64,000 nucleotides of DNA from Prionace glauca. Lineage: Eukaryota; Chordata; Chondrichthyes; Carcharhiniformes; Carcharhinidae. Below the pieces are notes generated by a model. The model was not told where the DNA came from. It did no database searches and saw nothing but the letters and a program-made list of their open reading frames with translations. Shown here one piece after another: positions 21,416 through 32,319 of this stretch (positions are counted from its first letter, which is position 1; each line of letters begins with the position of its first letter). The stretch covers positions 12,299,714-12,363,713 of the forward strand of contig CM075760.1 of NCBI GenBank assembly GCA_037974335.1. The letters run 5' to 3'. The position numbers were made by a program, and so were the translations under genes.

Positions 21416-22229
21416 TGGCAAGTGTGAGGTGGTCCACTTTGGTAGGAGGAATGGTAGGAAGGACTATTACTTACGGGGCGAAAAACTGCAGCAGGCGACG
21501 GTGCAGAGGGACCTCGGGGTCCTTGTGCATGAGTCGCAAAAACCCAGCTTGCAGGTGCAGCAGGTGGTCAGGAAGGCGAATGGGATGCTGGCCTTCATAG
21601 CGAGGGGGATTGAATATAAAAGTAGGGAGGTCTTGCTGCAGCCGTATAGGGCATTGGTGAGGCCGCAGCTGGAGTACTGTGTGCAGTTTTGGGCGCCGCA
21701 CCTGCGCAAGGATGTTTTGGCCCTGGAGGGAGTGCAGAGGAGGTTTACTAGGCTGATACCGGAGTTGAGGGGATTGAGCTATGAGGAGAGGCTGAATAAA
21801 CTAGGCTTGTACTCGTTAGAGTTTAGAAGAATGAGAGGAGATCTCATTGAGACGTATAAGATGATGAATGGGATGGATAGGATAGAGGTGGAGAGACTCT
21901 TCCCGCTCAAAAAAGACAGTAGGACTAGGGGGCACAGCCTCAAGATAAAGGGGGGGCGGTTTAGAACAGAGTTGAGGAGGAACTTCTTCACTCAAAGGGT
22001 GGTGAATCTCTGGAATTCTCTGCCCGTTGAAGTGGTGGAGGCTGCCTCGCTAAATATTTTTAAGAAACGGGTTGATGGGTTTTTGATAAGAGAGGGGATT
22101 AAGGGTTATGGGGAGAGGGCGGGAAGGTGGAGCTGAGTCACGACAGATCAGCCATGATCTTATTGAATGGCGGGGCAGGCTCGAAGGGCCAGATGGCCTA
22201 CTCCTGCTCCTATTTCTTATGTTCTTATG
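21416..22229 (+). mobile_element. Young CR1 LINE 3' copy lying exactly between direct duplicates
   Basis: A 5'-truncated copy beginning at tggcaagtgtgaggtgg, coding for the last ~238 residues of the same RT C-terminal region as at 14.2 kb (HFGRRNGRKDYYL to AGRWS), then the 3' end with ttcttatgttcttatg. Only about four nucleotide differences from the 14.2 kb copy were seen. The frame is open through to its stop. Both element ends are flush with the duplicated flanks: copy 1 ends at 21415 and copy 2 starts at 22230, sharing the trailing ATG of the tail. Confidence 0.95.
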
Positions 22230-23770
22230 TATACATCACACAATCACCTTGATCCGAATTTTTCCAGGTAGGATCTAACTTTGCACTTCTGCCACGTACA
22301 GTTCTGAATGGTGGTGGACATTAAAGAAATTAACCGCAGCAGGAGCCTCAAATAAAACCTCAATTCTTAGCGATGTAAGAGCTCAGCAAATGGAGAAGAT
22401 CAAAACTGAAACAATTGCTACAATCTTCCGCCAGAAGTGCTGAGAGGATTTTCCATCTCGGCCTCCTCCTGAGGTCCCCAGCATCACAGATGCCAGTTTC
22501 CAAGCAGCTCAATGCCTTTCACAGGATAAGATTGGAACAGGAGTAGGCTATTCGAGCCCGGGAGCCCGCTCCACCATGCAATATGATCATGATTGATCTG
22601 TGGCCTAACCCTGTGCTGAAGAGGTTGGACACTGCAAGGATTATTGGTCCTGACAATATTTCAGCAATAATAATGATGATTTGTGATCTGGAGCGAGCAA
22701 CGCCCCAGCCAATCTATTAAAGTATAGCTACATCACTATCACATACCCAACAGTGTGGAAAATTAGCAGGCATGCTCTATCGCAAAAGGAAGGACAAATA
22801 CATCCCGGCCAATTATCGTCCAATGCAATCTCACTCGATCAAAATAATAGAAAGTATCGAGGATCAACCGATCAGTAATAATAATAATAATAATAATCTA
22901 CTCAATGAAGCTCAGTCTGGGTTCCAGTAGGAGCACTCGGTTCCAGAAATCATTTAAACTTAGTCCAAATATAGTGGAAATAGCTGTTTTAATGAGGTGA
23001 GAGTGCCCACCCTCCACATCAACACAACACTTGACCGATGATGGCATCAAGAACCCTGAGCCAATCTGCAGTCAATGGGGATCCGGGGGTAAACATTCCA
23101 CTGGCTTCAGTCACACCGAGTACAGAGTAAGGTGGTTGGGGTTGTTGAAAGCCAATCAGCTCAGTCCCAGGGTATTGCTGCAGGATCTCCTCAGGAAAGT
23201 GTGGCCTAATCTTCACCCTTCATTAGAAGGTCAGAAGTGGGATGTTCACTAATGATTGCACACTGTTCAGCACATTAGAGACTCCCCAGATACTGGAGCA
23301 GTCCGTGTCCATATGCAGCAAGACTTAGTACACATTCAGGCTTTGGTTGAGGAGGGGAGAGTAACATTCACGCCACACAGTGTCAGACAATGACCTTCTT
23401 CAAGGAAGAGAGATTCCTGGCATGGGTCACTATCTGTACGGAGTCTGCACGTTCTCCCCGTGTCTATATGGGTTTCTTCCGGGTGCTCCGCTTTCCTCCC
23501 ATAGTCCAAAAGACGCCCTGGTTAGGGTGCATTGGGCCGTGCTAAATTCTCCCTCAGTGTAACCCGAACAGATGCTGGAATGTGGCGACTCGGGGATTTT
23601 CACAGTAACTTCATTGCAGTGTTAACATAAATTTATTTGTGACGAATGAACACATTTAACATTTGGGACCCTGCGGTACCCCACTGTTAGCTGACCGTCA
23701 CTCGGAAGAACACCTATTTATTTCCACTCTCTGTTTCTTATATGTCAATGAATTCTATACCGAGGCCAAC
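22230..23770 (+). repeat. Direct duplication, copy 2 (1.54 kb)
   Basis: Second copy of 19881-21415, six bases longer in an (aat)n run near 22880. It starts directly after the CR1 tail and ends at ccaac (23770), after which the original sequence continues with atatcactccccatctcacg. That continuation is the proper neighbour of the old CR1 and shows that copy 2's right edge is the ancestral junction. Confidence 0.95.
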
Positions 23771-24700
23771 ATATCACTCCCCATCTCACGTGCTTTCATT
23801 GGGCCTACCAATATTTTATGAAGAGCCTTCTGAAATATCTTCTGAAAGTGCAAATACGCCACGTAAACTGGTTGCATCCCTCCCCCTCCCTAACCGAAAG
23901 AACCCCCACTTCCCCCATCCCCACCTATGATTTACACCCTTAAAAAATGCAAGTAGTTTTGTTAAGATAAACATGTCTTTCTTAAACCCATACTGGTTTC
24001 ATCAAACTCCGTCCATGCTTTCCAAATATTTTCCTATCATGGATTTGATAACAATCTGTAGCTGATGCTGAAGTCAATCTGTAATTTATGAGTTTTATTC
24101 TCTCTTTCTCTGTATATATCGGGGTTACATTTGTCATCCTCTAACCTGTAGGAACTGTTTCGGCCTGTATAGAATTTTAGAAGATGGGCAGCAATGTATC
24201 CAACATTTCCTGGCCCATTTCCTTCCATATTCTGGGATTACCAGGCCCGAGTGACCAACCAGAATTTCACCCTATTATTTTACCCAGAATGATTTCACTA
24301 ATACTGGTTTCCCTCAATACCGTCTTACAACTACCCCCTTGGTTCCCGAACATTTCTGGGATGATACTTGTGTGAAGGTAATGTCAAACTTAGTGTTCTA
24401 TTCATTCAATATTTCTTTATTCCCCATTATAATGTCCCTAGATTCGGGCTCTAAGGGATTTACATTTATCTTAACCAATTCTTCTGTCTTCAGATATTGA
24501 TATAAACGGTTCTAATTAGTTTTTATGTTCCCTGCAATTTTACTCCCATTCTCTATTTCCCTCGTCGATTATTTGGATTTTTTTGTTGAATTTTAAAAAT
24601 CTCTGAAAACTCAGGCTTGTTTCTTCTTCTGGTAATTTTATGTAGCTTTTAACTAAGAAGTAATATTTCCTCCCCTGAAAGACATCCGAGAAAAAGATGA
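23655..24700 (-). mobile_element. Old CR1-type LINE, 5' continuation
   Basis: Reverse-strand decayed RT region: ggtaccccactgttagctga, atttccactctctgtttctt, ctttcattgggcctaccaat, ccttctgaaatatcttctga, aaacccatactggtttcatc and, further on, tttcctggcccatttcc and tcccagaatgat-like phrases. It joins logically to 18355-19540 as one element opened up by later insertions and the duplication. Confidence 0.7.
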
Positions 24701-24713
24701 GCTTTAACCGTAT

Positions 24714-24912
24714 ATGATTTTCACAGTAACTTCATTACAGTGTGAATGTAAACCCATTTGTGACGAAGAAATAAACTTCAAACCTTTAAATACACACGAT
24801 GTCTTTATCAAGTAACTGAGTTGAAATTCCCCAGCTGCCAGGGTGGAACTGGAACTCCTGTCCCAAGCTTCTGGAATACTAGCTTAATAATGATATTACT
24901 ACACTACCCCGA
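24714..24912. mobile_element. Two SINE scraps
   Basis: 24714-24780 is a SINE 3' tail (ttttcacagtaacttcatta, tgtgacgaagaaataaac). 24820-24912 is part of a reverse-strand tRNA-derived SINE head (ccagctgccagggtggaact, cttctggaatactagcttaa, cactacccc). Confidence 0.6.
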
Positions 24913-25144
24913 GACTGAAATATCATCACATTTATTAATGGAATAATTGAACATTCAGTACTGGGTCACAGGTTGGATCGCGAGGTATCTTGTGGGAATT
25001 GAATACGTTACAATTTGACTAAGAAATAATGTTGTTTCCATTCTTAACTGATCACAGATGTGTTTTGGCATGATGACATTTAGCTCAGTGCGCCTAAAGT
25101 CTGAGATCTATGTCCAATATTACATTATACATTTATAACACGAA

Positions 25145-26079
25145 TACATTACAGATGAATTTATGCTACATTCGGTTATTTCTCCCGTTGTGTACACTGA
25201 GCCATCTCTCTATTTATGCTACATTAGTTCCTCTCTATTAGTACTAGAGTAGATCACGGATCTGATCCTATTACATCTGATCCCATCTCTGTTTATATTA
25301 CACAGGATTTGTATATTTACATCCATCTCTGTTAATTCAACATATGACCATGTGTATGTTGCCTGGCATTTAACTGTCAGAAGGAAGTCTTCTCCTGGCC
25401 TTGAGTCTTATTCTGACAGAATGAGAATGATTCATGGGAATCCATGTCAAAGTTCCATCAATTCATGAAATGACAAGGGGGGACAGGTGAGGTAGAGAAG
25501 GTCATATCGGGCTTGACGTTAATCATGTATAAACTGCACTATCAGAACAGGTGAACACGTGGTTTGTTCCCTTAGAACTGAGCAGTTTATGGGAGATTTA
25601 GTACAGACGCTCAAAGTGATGAATGGGAATGTTTTACTCATTAGAAAGAGACTGTTACTCACTGGCAAGTGGGCAGTATACAGAAGATTGATTACAATGC
25701 ACTAGGATATGTCTCTTTATGTACTGAGTTTGACTCACTTGAATCATTATTGCAACAGATCTCATATTTGTTTACATTGCATAAAATGCCGCTTTATTTA
25801 TTCTATTTGCGTTGTACCAGAGCCAGTCTTTAATTATATGACAGTAGGCCTTGTCTGTTTTTACACTACATTTGGTTATTTCTCTCGTTATGCCACTCTC
25901 GGCCATCTCTCTATTTATGCTGCATTAGATCCTCTCAATTAATTCGACAGGAGACCACGGATCTGTTCATATTTCATCAGATCTCATCTCTTTTTTATGT
26001 TACAGGGGATTTGTCTCTTTGAATGACACCAACATCTGTCTCTGTTAATCTAACATACGACCATGAATATGTTGCCTGC
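25145..26079. repeat. Direct repeat, two ~230-bp copies
   Basis: About 25145-25372 and 25849-26079 share, in order, attcggttatttctcccgtt / atttggttatttctctcgtt, catctctctatttatgct, a ga(t/c)cacggatctg phrase, and aacata(t/c)gaccatg with tatgttgcctg. The spacer (25373-25848) has no recognisable element. A third partial relative is at about 27030-27130. Confidence 0.75.
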
Positions 26080-26873
26080 CGAGATATTATCAATTCCGAT
26101 ATAATATGGGTGTGCCTGTCTGACACTAATCATTCTTGATGGAGCAGTAAGTTTAATTTTTACTAATTTCGATAAGTAGCTGCGAGAAATATCTAATTGC
26201 TCTGTTATTGTGTGAGTAATATTCCGTTTGAACAATTTCTCAGTGATTCACTGGTGTTCGGGGACAGGTCAATATCTGAATAATCGTACAGTGCTCATTA
26301 CAATATCTTCAAGCAACCACCGTTGTGATACATTTTATTAGTTGAATATTGCACTGCACTGTGTCAATTTGACACAGACTTCAGAGATAAAGATTGACCT
26401 GTCTTATTTAAAGCATCCAACAGATTCACTGACTGTGTGAGACAGAATTCTGTACTCGCAATATCGCCAGATGGGCTCCCAGAGGCTAAATATCTATCCA
26501 CTCATTAATTACTTATCTGTTTCACGGAGAAATAAATCGAAATCGCCACAGAACGAGTGTTGACAGTTAGGTTATGTTTGAATAGAATTATATATTCTGT
26601 AATTTGTATTGTTACCTTCGAAATTATTTTTCACTTTCGGATGTCTTCATCTGCCTATGCCTAAGCTTTGTAATTCCCTCCCTAAATCTCCTTATTTCAC
26701 TTTCCTCGTCTAAGTCAATCCATAAAACTGTCCCTGTATTGGCCATCCTTTCAGTCACCTGTTCAAATATCTCGTTGGTCACAAGCAAGATGCTGTGGGT
26801 GCCCGAGATCCGAACAGAAAATGCTAGAAACACTCAATGGTTCATTCTTCATCAGTGGAATGGTTTACGGCTC
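26080..26873. other. No recognisable feature
   Basis: Noncoding, AT-rich; no gene, repeat or element was recognised. Confidence 0.5.
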
Positions 26874-26922
26874 TCTCCCTCTGTCTCTCTCTCTCTCTCC
26901 CCCCGCCTCTGCCCCTGCCTCC

Positions 26923-26960
<38 letters not shown>

Positions 26961-27006
26961 GCCTCTGCCCCTGCCTCCCTCTCTCTCTGTCTCTCCCTCT
27001 CTCTCG
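26874..27006. repeat. CT-rich simple sequence
   Basis: Mostly (CT)n with two copies of a ccccccgcctctgcccctgc-type phrase about 64 bp apart. Open frames across it on both strands are composition artefacts. Confidence 0.9.
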
Positions 27007-27594
27007 CACACACATTTGTTGTAGACATGTACAGCAAGACACTGGGCCTTGTGTCTTTATTTACTGCATGCAACTCATTTGAATCATTATTGCAATAGAT
27101 CTTATATTTGTTTAAACGACATAACATACCAAACCATTTATTATTATTTGATGACATGCCGTGAGAAATGTTACAAATCATAATTTCTGAGTTCTTGTTC
27201 AGCCAAGAGGCCATTTCTGTTACATTGGGCTCCATCTCAGATATGATTGTGTCAGGCTCTGTGTCATGCACTACTGAACACATCCGTGCCTTACTTTGTA
27301 TTATATTGGACACTAATAATAAAGCCAACACTGTCTCAGTAACTGGTTTTATATATAATGCGTTTGACAGATGGAAAAAAAGGACAGAACGAGATGAAAA
27401 GATGGAAATTAGCTTTAAAAATGTAATGGGGTTCGAAGAATGTGTTTCGTCGTGTTAATAATTACTGGGTGTTGTTCATCATATTTAATTGCTCTCGCAT
27501 TTCCTGGAATATTTTATTGAAAGCTTGGGATGAAACTTGTAACATCCTCTTGTTCAAAAGAGATTGAGGAACAGAATGAATGTATGCCACATTG

Positions 27595-27800
27595 CACTGC
27601 AAATGGACACTAAAGGACAATTCAACATGGCCACTCCAACTAACCTGTACATCTTTGGACTGTAGGAAGAAAGCAGTAAACCTGGAGGAAACCCACGCAC
27701 ATACGGGGTGAATGTGTAAACACCACACAGTTACACAAGGCTTAAATGAACCTGTGTCCCTAACAGTGGGAGGTACCAGTGCTAATGACTGTGTAAATAA
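27595..27800 (-). mobile_element. HE1-like SINE remnant
   Basis: acactaaaggacaattcaac, catctttggactgtaggaag, ctggaggaaacccacgcac and the head gtaccagtgctaatgactgt mark a diverged reverse-strand SINE. The flanks 27007-27594 and 27801-29330 contain no recognised gene. Confidence 0.75.
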
Positions 27801-29331
27801 TTGCTATTAATTTTAAGCATGATATTGTAATTTATTCAGTATTTATTGCACATTCTGTGTCTCAGTCAATAAATAAAGTTAATGAATGGCCCTGGACGCT
27901 CTTGAATGTGATGTACAACTGGTCATTCCGCTGCCAAGGCAATGCATCTTTCAAATGATTCACTGAACTTCTCTCTTTCTCTGTCTCACACTGAACCTAA
28001 ATCAGATAACCTCTCTCCTCTCTCTCAGTCTCCATTAACTCACACAGGTTCCCAGGAGACGGATCTGACTCCGAGACTATTTCTTTCTTCTTCCTTAAGG
28101 CACCTTGTGACTGAAAAGATGAAGCACAAAAATCTCAGCAGAGGTAAATTCATTGTAGGAACTTAACCATTTCACTCAATTAACCTCTCTCCTCTATTTC
28201 TCACACACAACACCCAGCACACTTAAACTTTCTATTTCGGAATGTCTCTGCGGATAAAAAATGTTGCTTTAATTTTCCCTCTTTTCCCTCAATGGTAACC
28301 TTCAGTCCATCTTCCCTTCAATTAATCTGTTTAAACACCTAATATGATCATTTTCTTGATTCATTAATATGGGAATGGGGGTGACTGTAATGCTGAGACC
28401 GGCAGCAATCTGTGTGACTGTTCTTGATGCTTTCAGAGTGAGTTCACCCTCACAGGCAGGAAGACTGTTCACGGTGATAACATCAAACTGGCCCCGGTTG
28501 TTTCATTCTCAGGTAACACAACTTCCTGTTTCTCTGCTGCCGGTTCCAAACCGCACATCTCACTTCCGAGCAGAAAATAAATCCAGAGACCACAATCTGG
28601 TGAGAACATCTGTCAGTGCGGCTTATATCTGCCCACAGAGTCAGGGCAGAGTCAGACAGGTCACATTGCGGTGACATTTACAAATGAGTCTGGTGTGATC
28701 TGGTTAAAGTTTCCAATTCCGGACATAACTGGATGCTCAGTGGATCAGTCACTGAACCCCCCCGGGATCTGTGAAGGGAGGGAATGATAGCTGTTATCTT
28801 TCATTGTTTGATCATTTTCTCTCCATCTGCTATTTATTTTTGTCCCTCAGCTTTTATCTGTCAGCCCCCCTCCGGTTTGCTTTCTCCAAACTCTCCCGCT
28901 GTCTCTATCTCCTTGCCAGTCTTTTCAACACATTTATTAGTGTTCGTAATCATGAAGTTGTGATTGGGTTAATTAAAAAGAGAATCTTTCAACTGGGGGA
29001 CGGTCAGCAACCAATGGGCACAAAGTTATTTTATTGAGCAGCGAGACAGAAAGATAAGTGTTTACTTTTACACCAGAGTTGTGCTGAACTGGAATGAACA
29101 GCTTGGAAGGGTGATGGAATTATATTTCACAGAAACTTTGGAAAATAAATTCGATATATCCTTCATGGGATGAAGTTTTGAAGGATTCTCGAGAATGGGA
29201 GCATTTTAAGGTTCAACTATATCAGTGTCCCAGCATCCTTTTTGTGTCTCTCCCTGTCCTTCATTAAAACGGAATAAAATGGAATATTTATACAACTGTC
29301 GTCTTGTGCTAATCTTATCTTTTGACAGGAC

Positions 29332-29410
29332 TTGTGTGTTGTGTGTGTGAGTGTGTGCGTGTGTGTGTGTGTTTCTCTGTGTGTGTGTGTGTGTTTCTGT
29401 GTTTGTGTAA
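29332..29410. repeat. GT microsatellite
   Basis: Interrupted (GT)n with tttctc/tttctg breaks. Confidence 0.95.
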
Positions 29411-29726
29411 TAGCCAGGACCCATTCCGAAAGTCGATTCTATTTACAAAACATCACTTTGAACAGATTAGCATCGGATCAAACGTTTTTTTTTAGGAAAA
29501 ACACAATAATCCTTAACATTTATTGCACTGCTTTTCTCCCTCCGATGAGGGTTTCATAGTTCATCGTTTCAGTCCTCGTGAATACAAGCCTCAGTCAGGT
29601 GGCATCAGTCACTCTTGCGGTTGTGGTAGGGTTTTCAATCCGTGTTTGCCACACAAACCCCTGCCTCACTCCTCATGACGAAGAAACCTGCTCTCAGGCC
29701 CCAGAAATTATTCCTTCCTTATATCA

Positions 29727-30920
29727 GGTCCCAGTCTAACTCCGGGCCCAGCTGTCTCTGTTAGTGATACACTGGGGCCAGTCATTCACATTGTAATGTT
29801 CTAATTCTCAGGTCCCAGTCTGACTCCGGGCCCAGCTGTCTCTGTCAGTGATACACTGGGGCCAGTCATTCACATTGTAATGTTCTAATTCTCAGGGCCC
29901 AGTCTGACTCCGGGCCCAGCTGTCTCTGTTAGTGATACACTGGGGCCAGTCATTCACATTGTAATGTTCTAATTCTCAGGTCCCAGTCTGACTCCGGGCC
30001 CAGCTGTCTCTGTCAGTGATACACTGGAGCCAGTCATTCACATTGTAATGTTCTAATTCTCAGGTCCCAGTCTGACTCCGGGCCCAGCTGTCTCTGTCAG
30101 TGATACACTGGAGCCAGTCATTCACATTGTAATGTTCTAATTCTCAGGTCCCAGTCTGACTCCGGGCCCAGCTGTCTCTGTCAGTGATACACTGGATCCA
30201 GTCATTCACATTGTAATGTTCTAATTCTCAGGTCCCAGTCTGACTCCGGGCCCAGCTGTCTCTGTCAGTGATACACTGGAGCCAGTCATTCACATTGTAA
30301 TGTTCTAATTCTCAGGTCCCAGTCTGACTCCGGGCCCAGCTGTCTCTGTCAGTGATACACTGGATCCAGTCATTCACATTGTAATGTTCTAATTCTCAGG
30401 TCCCAGTCTGACTCCGGGCCCAGCTGTCTCTGTCAGTGACACACTGGGGCCAGTCATTCACATTGTAATGTTCTAATTCTCAGGTCCCAGTCTGACTCCG
30501 GGCCCAGCTGTCTCTGTCAGTGATACACTGGGGCCAGTCATTCACATTGTAATGTTCTAATTCTCAGGTCCCAGCCTGACTCCGGGCCCAGCTGTCTCTG
30601 TCAGTGATACACTGGGGCCAGTCATTCACATTGTAATGTTCTAATTCTCAGGTCCCAGTCTGACTCCGGGCCCAGCTGTCTCTGTCAGTGATACACTGGG
30701 GCCAGTCATTCACATTGTAATGTTCTAATTCTCAGGTCCCAGTCTGACTCCGGGCCCAGCTGTCTCTGTCAGTGATACACTGGGGCCAGTCATTCACATT
30801 GTAATGTTCTAATTCTCAGGTCCCAGTCTGACTCCGGGCCCAGCTGTCTCTGTTAGTGATACACTGGGGCCAGTCATTCACATTGTAATGTTCTAATTCT
30901 AATTCTAATTCTAATTCTCA
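29727..30920. repeat. 84-bp minisatellite, 14 copies
   Basis: Head-to-tail units of 84 bp start at 29727, 29811, 29895 and so on, with ggtcccagtctgactccggg at the head and ttgtaatgttctaattctca at the end. Units differ mainly at two sites: t(c/t)agtgatacactgg and gg(g/a)gcc or ggatcc. After the fourteenth unit there is a short (aattct)n run and a broken partial copy. Each unit carries an AGCT and the small palindrome CAGTGATACACTG. Near identity of copies implies recent amplification. Confidence 0.97.
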
Positions 30921-31012
30921 GGTTCCAGTCTGAGAATTGAGTCCTATATCTGGAAGTTTAATGAGACACTGAGAAGGACAATTTTCATAATCTCCCCGTC
31001 ATTCGAAACGTG

Positions 31013-31703
31013 ATTTATCCATTTTCCAACAGGTCTCTGAAGACAGATAAGTCATCACCGGGAACAAAATAGTGAGGCTGCAATAATTTTATATGCAAGA
31101 GCACACAACAGAAGGGTTATCAATAAATAATTACATATTAAACGTTCTTCAGTTGAAACACATAAACTGCTTGGTGTTTTCATGCACTCATGGAAGACAG
31201 AGTGGGCTGAAGGTTATCACTGGGAAAACTGAAGGGGAATTGCTAAAAAAGATTATTTCTCCAAAGGGGGTTATTAGAAAATAGAATACTTAAAATAAGT
31301 AAGCACGCAAATGTTTATGGTATTTGTTAGACATAAAACCATAAAATTCCTACAGTTCAGAAGAAAGGCTATCTGGCCCATCGAGTCTGCATCCCATCCC
31401 AGGTCCTCCCCTCTGCCCTATCCCCATTATCCCCACACATTTACCATGGCTATTCCACATATTCTGAGGGAAAAGAACGGGCAATTTTGCATGGCGAATC
31501 CAACTAATACTATCTGTTGCAATATAATCGAGAGACTGGTTTCGTGCGGTAATATTGAGACAGGGCCGAATACACCAGATATCAATACAGCACCTGTACT
31601 AATATAGATGCAGACTGGGCCCAGTTCAGTCATTACTGAGAGGGTGTATACAGGATCTAACACTCTCTAACCAGCGTGGTGTTTTCTCATATAAACAGAG
31701 ACA
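31013..31703 (+). repeat. 0.7-kb direct repeat, left copy
   Basis: Matches 37071-37759 in the same orientation with roughly 10% difference by eye. Landmarks are ctctgaagacagataagtca, cgggaacaaaatagtgaggc, gaaacacataaactgcttgg, ctatctggcccatcgagtct and taaccagcgtggtgtt. A truncated reverse-strand SINE (31326-31510) is in both copies, so it predates the duplication. Confidence 0.9.
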
Positions 31704-31939
31704 TGCCATACTCAAACAACTGGGATTTTGCTGAGTACAGAATCAACTGAGATTATTGTCATATAATCAGAAATATGATTTCGTGTCATATAAACTGGGT
31801 CACGTTTAGGATGGGCAAAGACTGAGTCTGTTACAGAAATAACTGAGACGATCTTCTGTATATTGTCGTGCCAAAAAGTGCCGTTTCACTGCCATCTCCT
31901 GGACAAGCTTTGCCATTGCAGGAGTTGTGAAATGCTGAT

Positions 31940-32300
31940 TTCAGTTGCTGTTTCTCATTCTTTCATGGGCTGTATATCCAGCTGGTAAGGCCAGCATATA
32001 TTGGCAATCGCTAATACACTGAATTACTGGTTTTCTTGACCATCATAAAAGGCACGTAATAGCCAAGGACGTGTGCGCCTAGAGTCACCTCTGGGCTAAA
32101 CTGGGAAAAGATGGAAAGTTTTCTTTTCTGCAGGGCATTAGAGAATCTGATATATTTCAGGTCATGGCCGCAATCACGGAAGTTACCTTTACATTCAAAA
32201 TTGTAACTGCATTTTGAAGGCTGTTGTAGTTGGGCTTGAATATTTATCTTGAGAAATTGGCCTACCCTCACAGAGATATTACCACTCTGCCACTGTCACC
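31940..32300 (+). repeat. Dispersed shark repeat, diverged
   Basis: Begins with tctcattctttcatgggctg and ggtaaggccagcatatattgg, and ends with attaccactctgccactgtc. This is the head and tail of a very common ~0.3 kb interspersed element whose 3' part also appears at 7265 and 8965. It carries no gene. Confidence 0.5.
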
Positions 32301-32319
32301 CTTTCAACATTGATAAAGT

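Noticed and set aside
26821-27331. Overlapping Ser/Leu/Pro- and Arg/Glu-rich frames
   Set aside because: They translate a CT simple-sequence tract in several frames on both strands.
28369-28680. Possible Ig-like or leader-like coding stretch on either strand
   Set aside because: I could not find paired Cys/Trp spacing or splice sites, and both strands are open over the same span.
29727-30920. CRISPR-like array
   Set aside because: Units are contiguous 84-bp tandem copies without unique spacers, in a vertebrate genome. It is a minisatellite.
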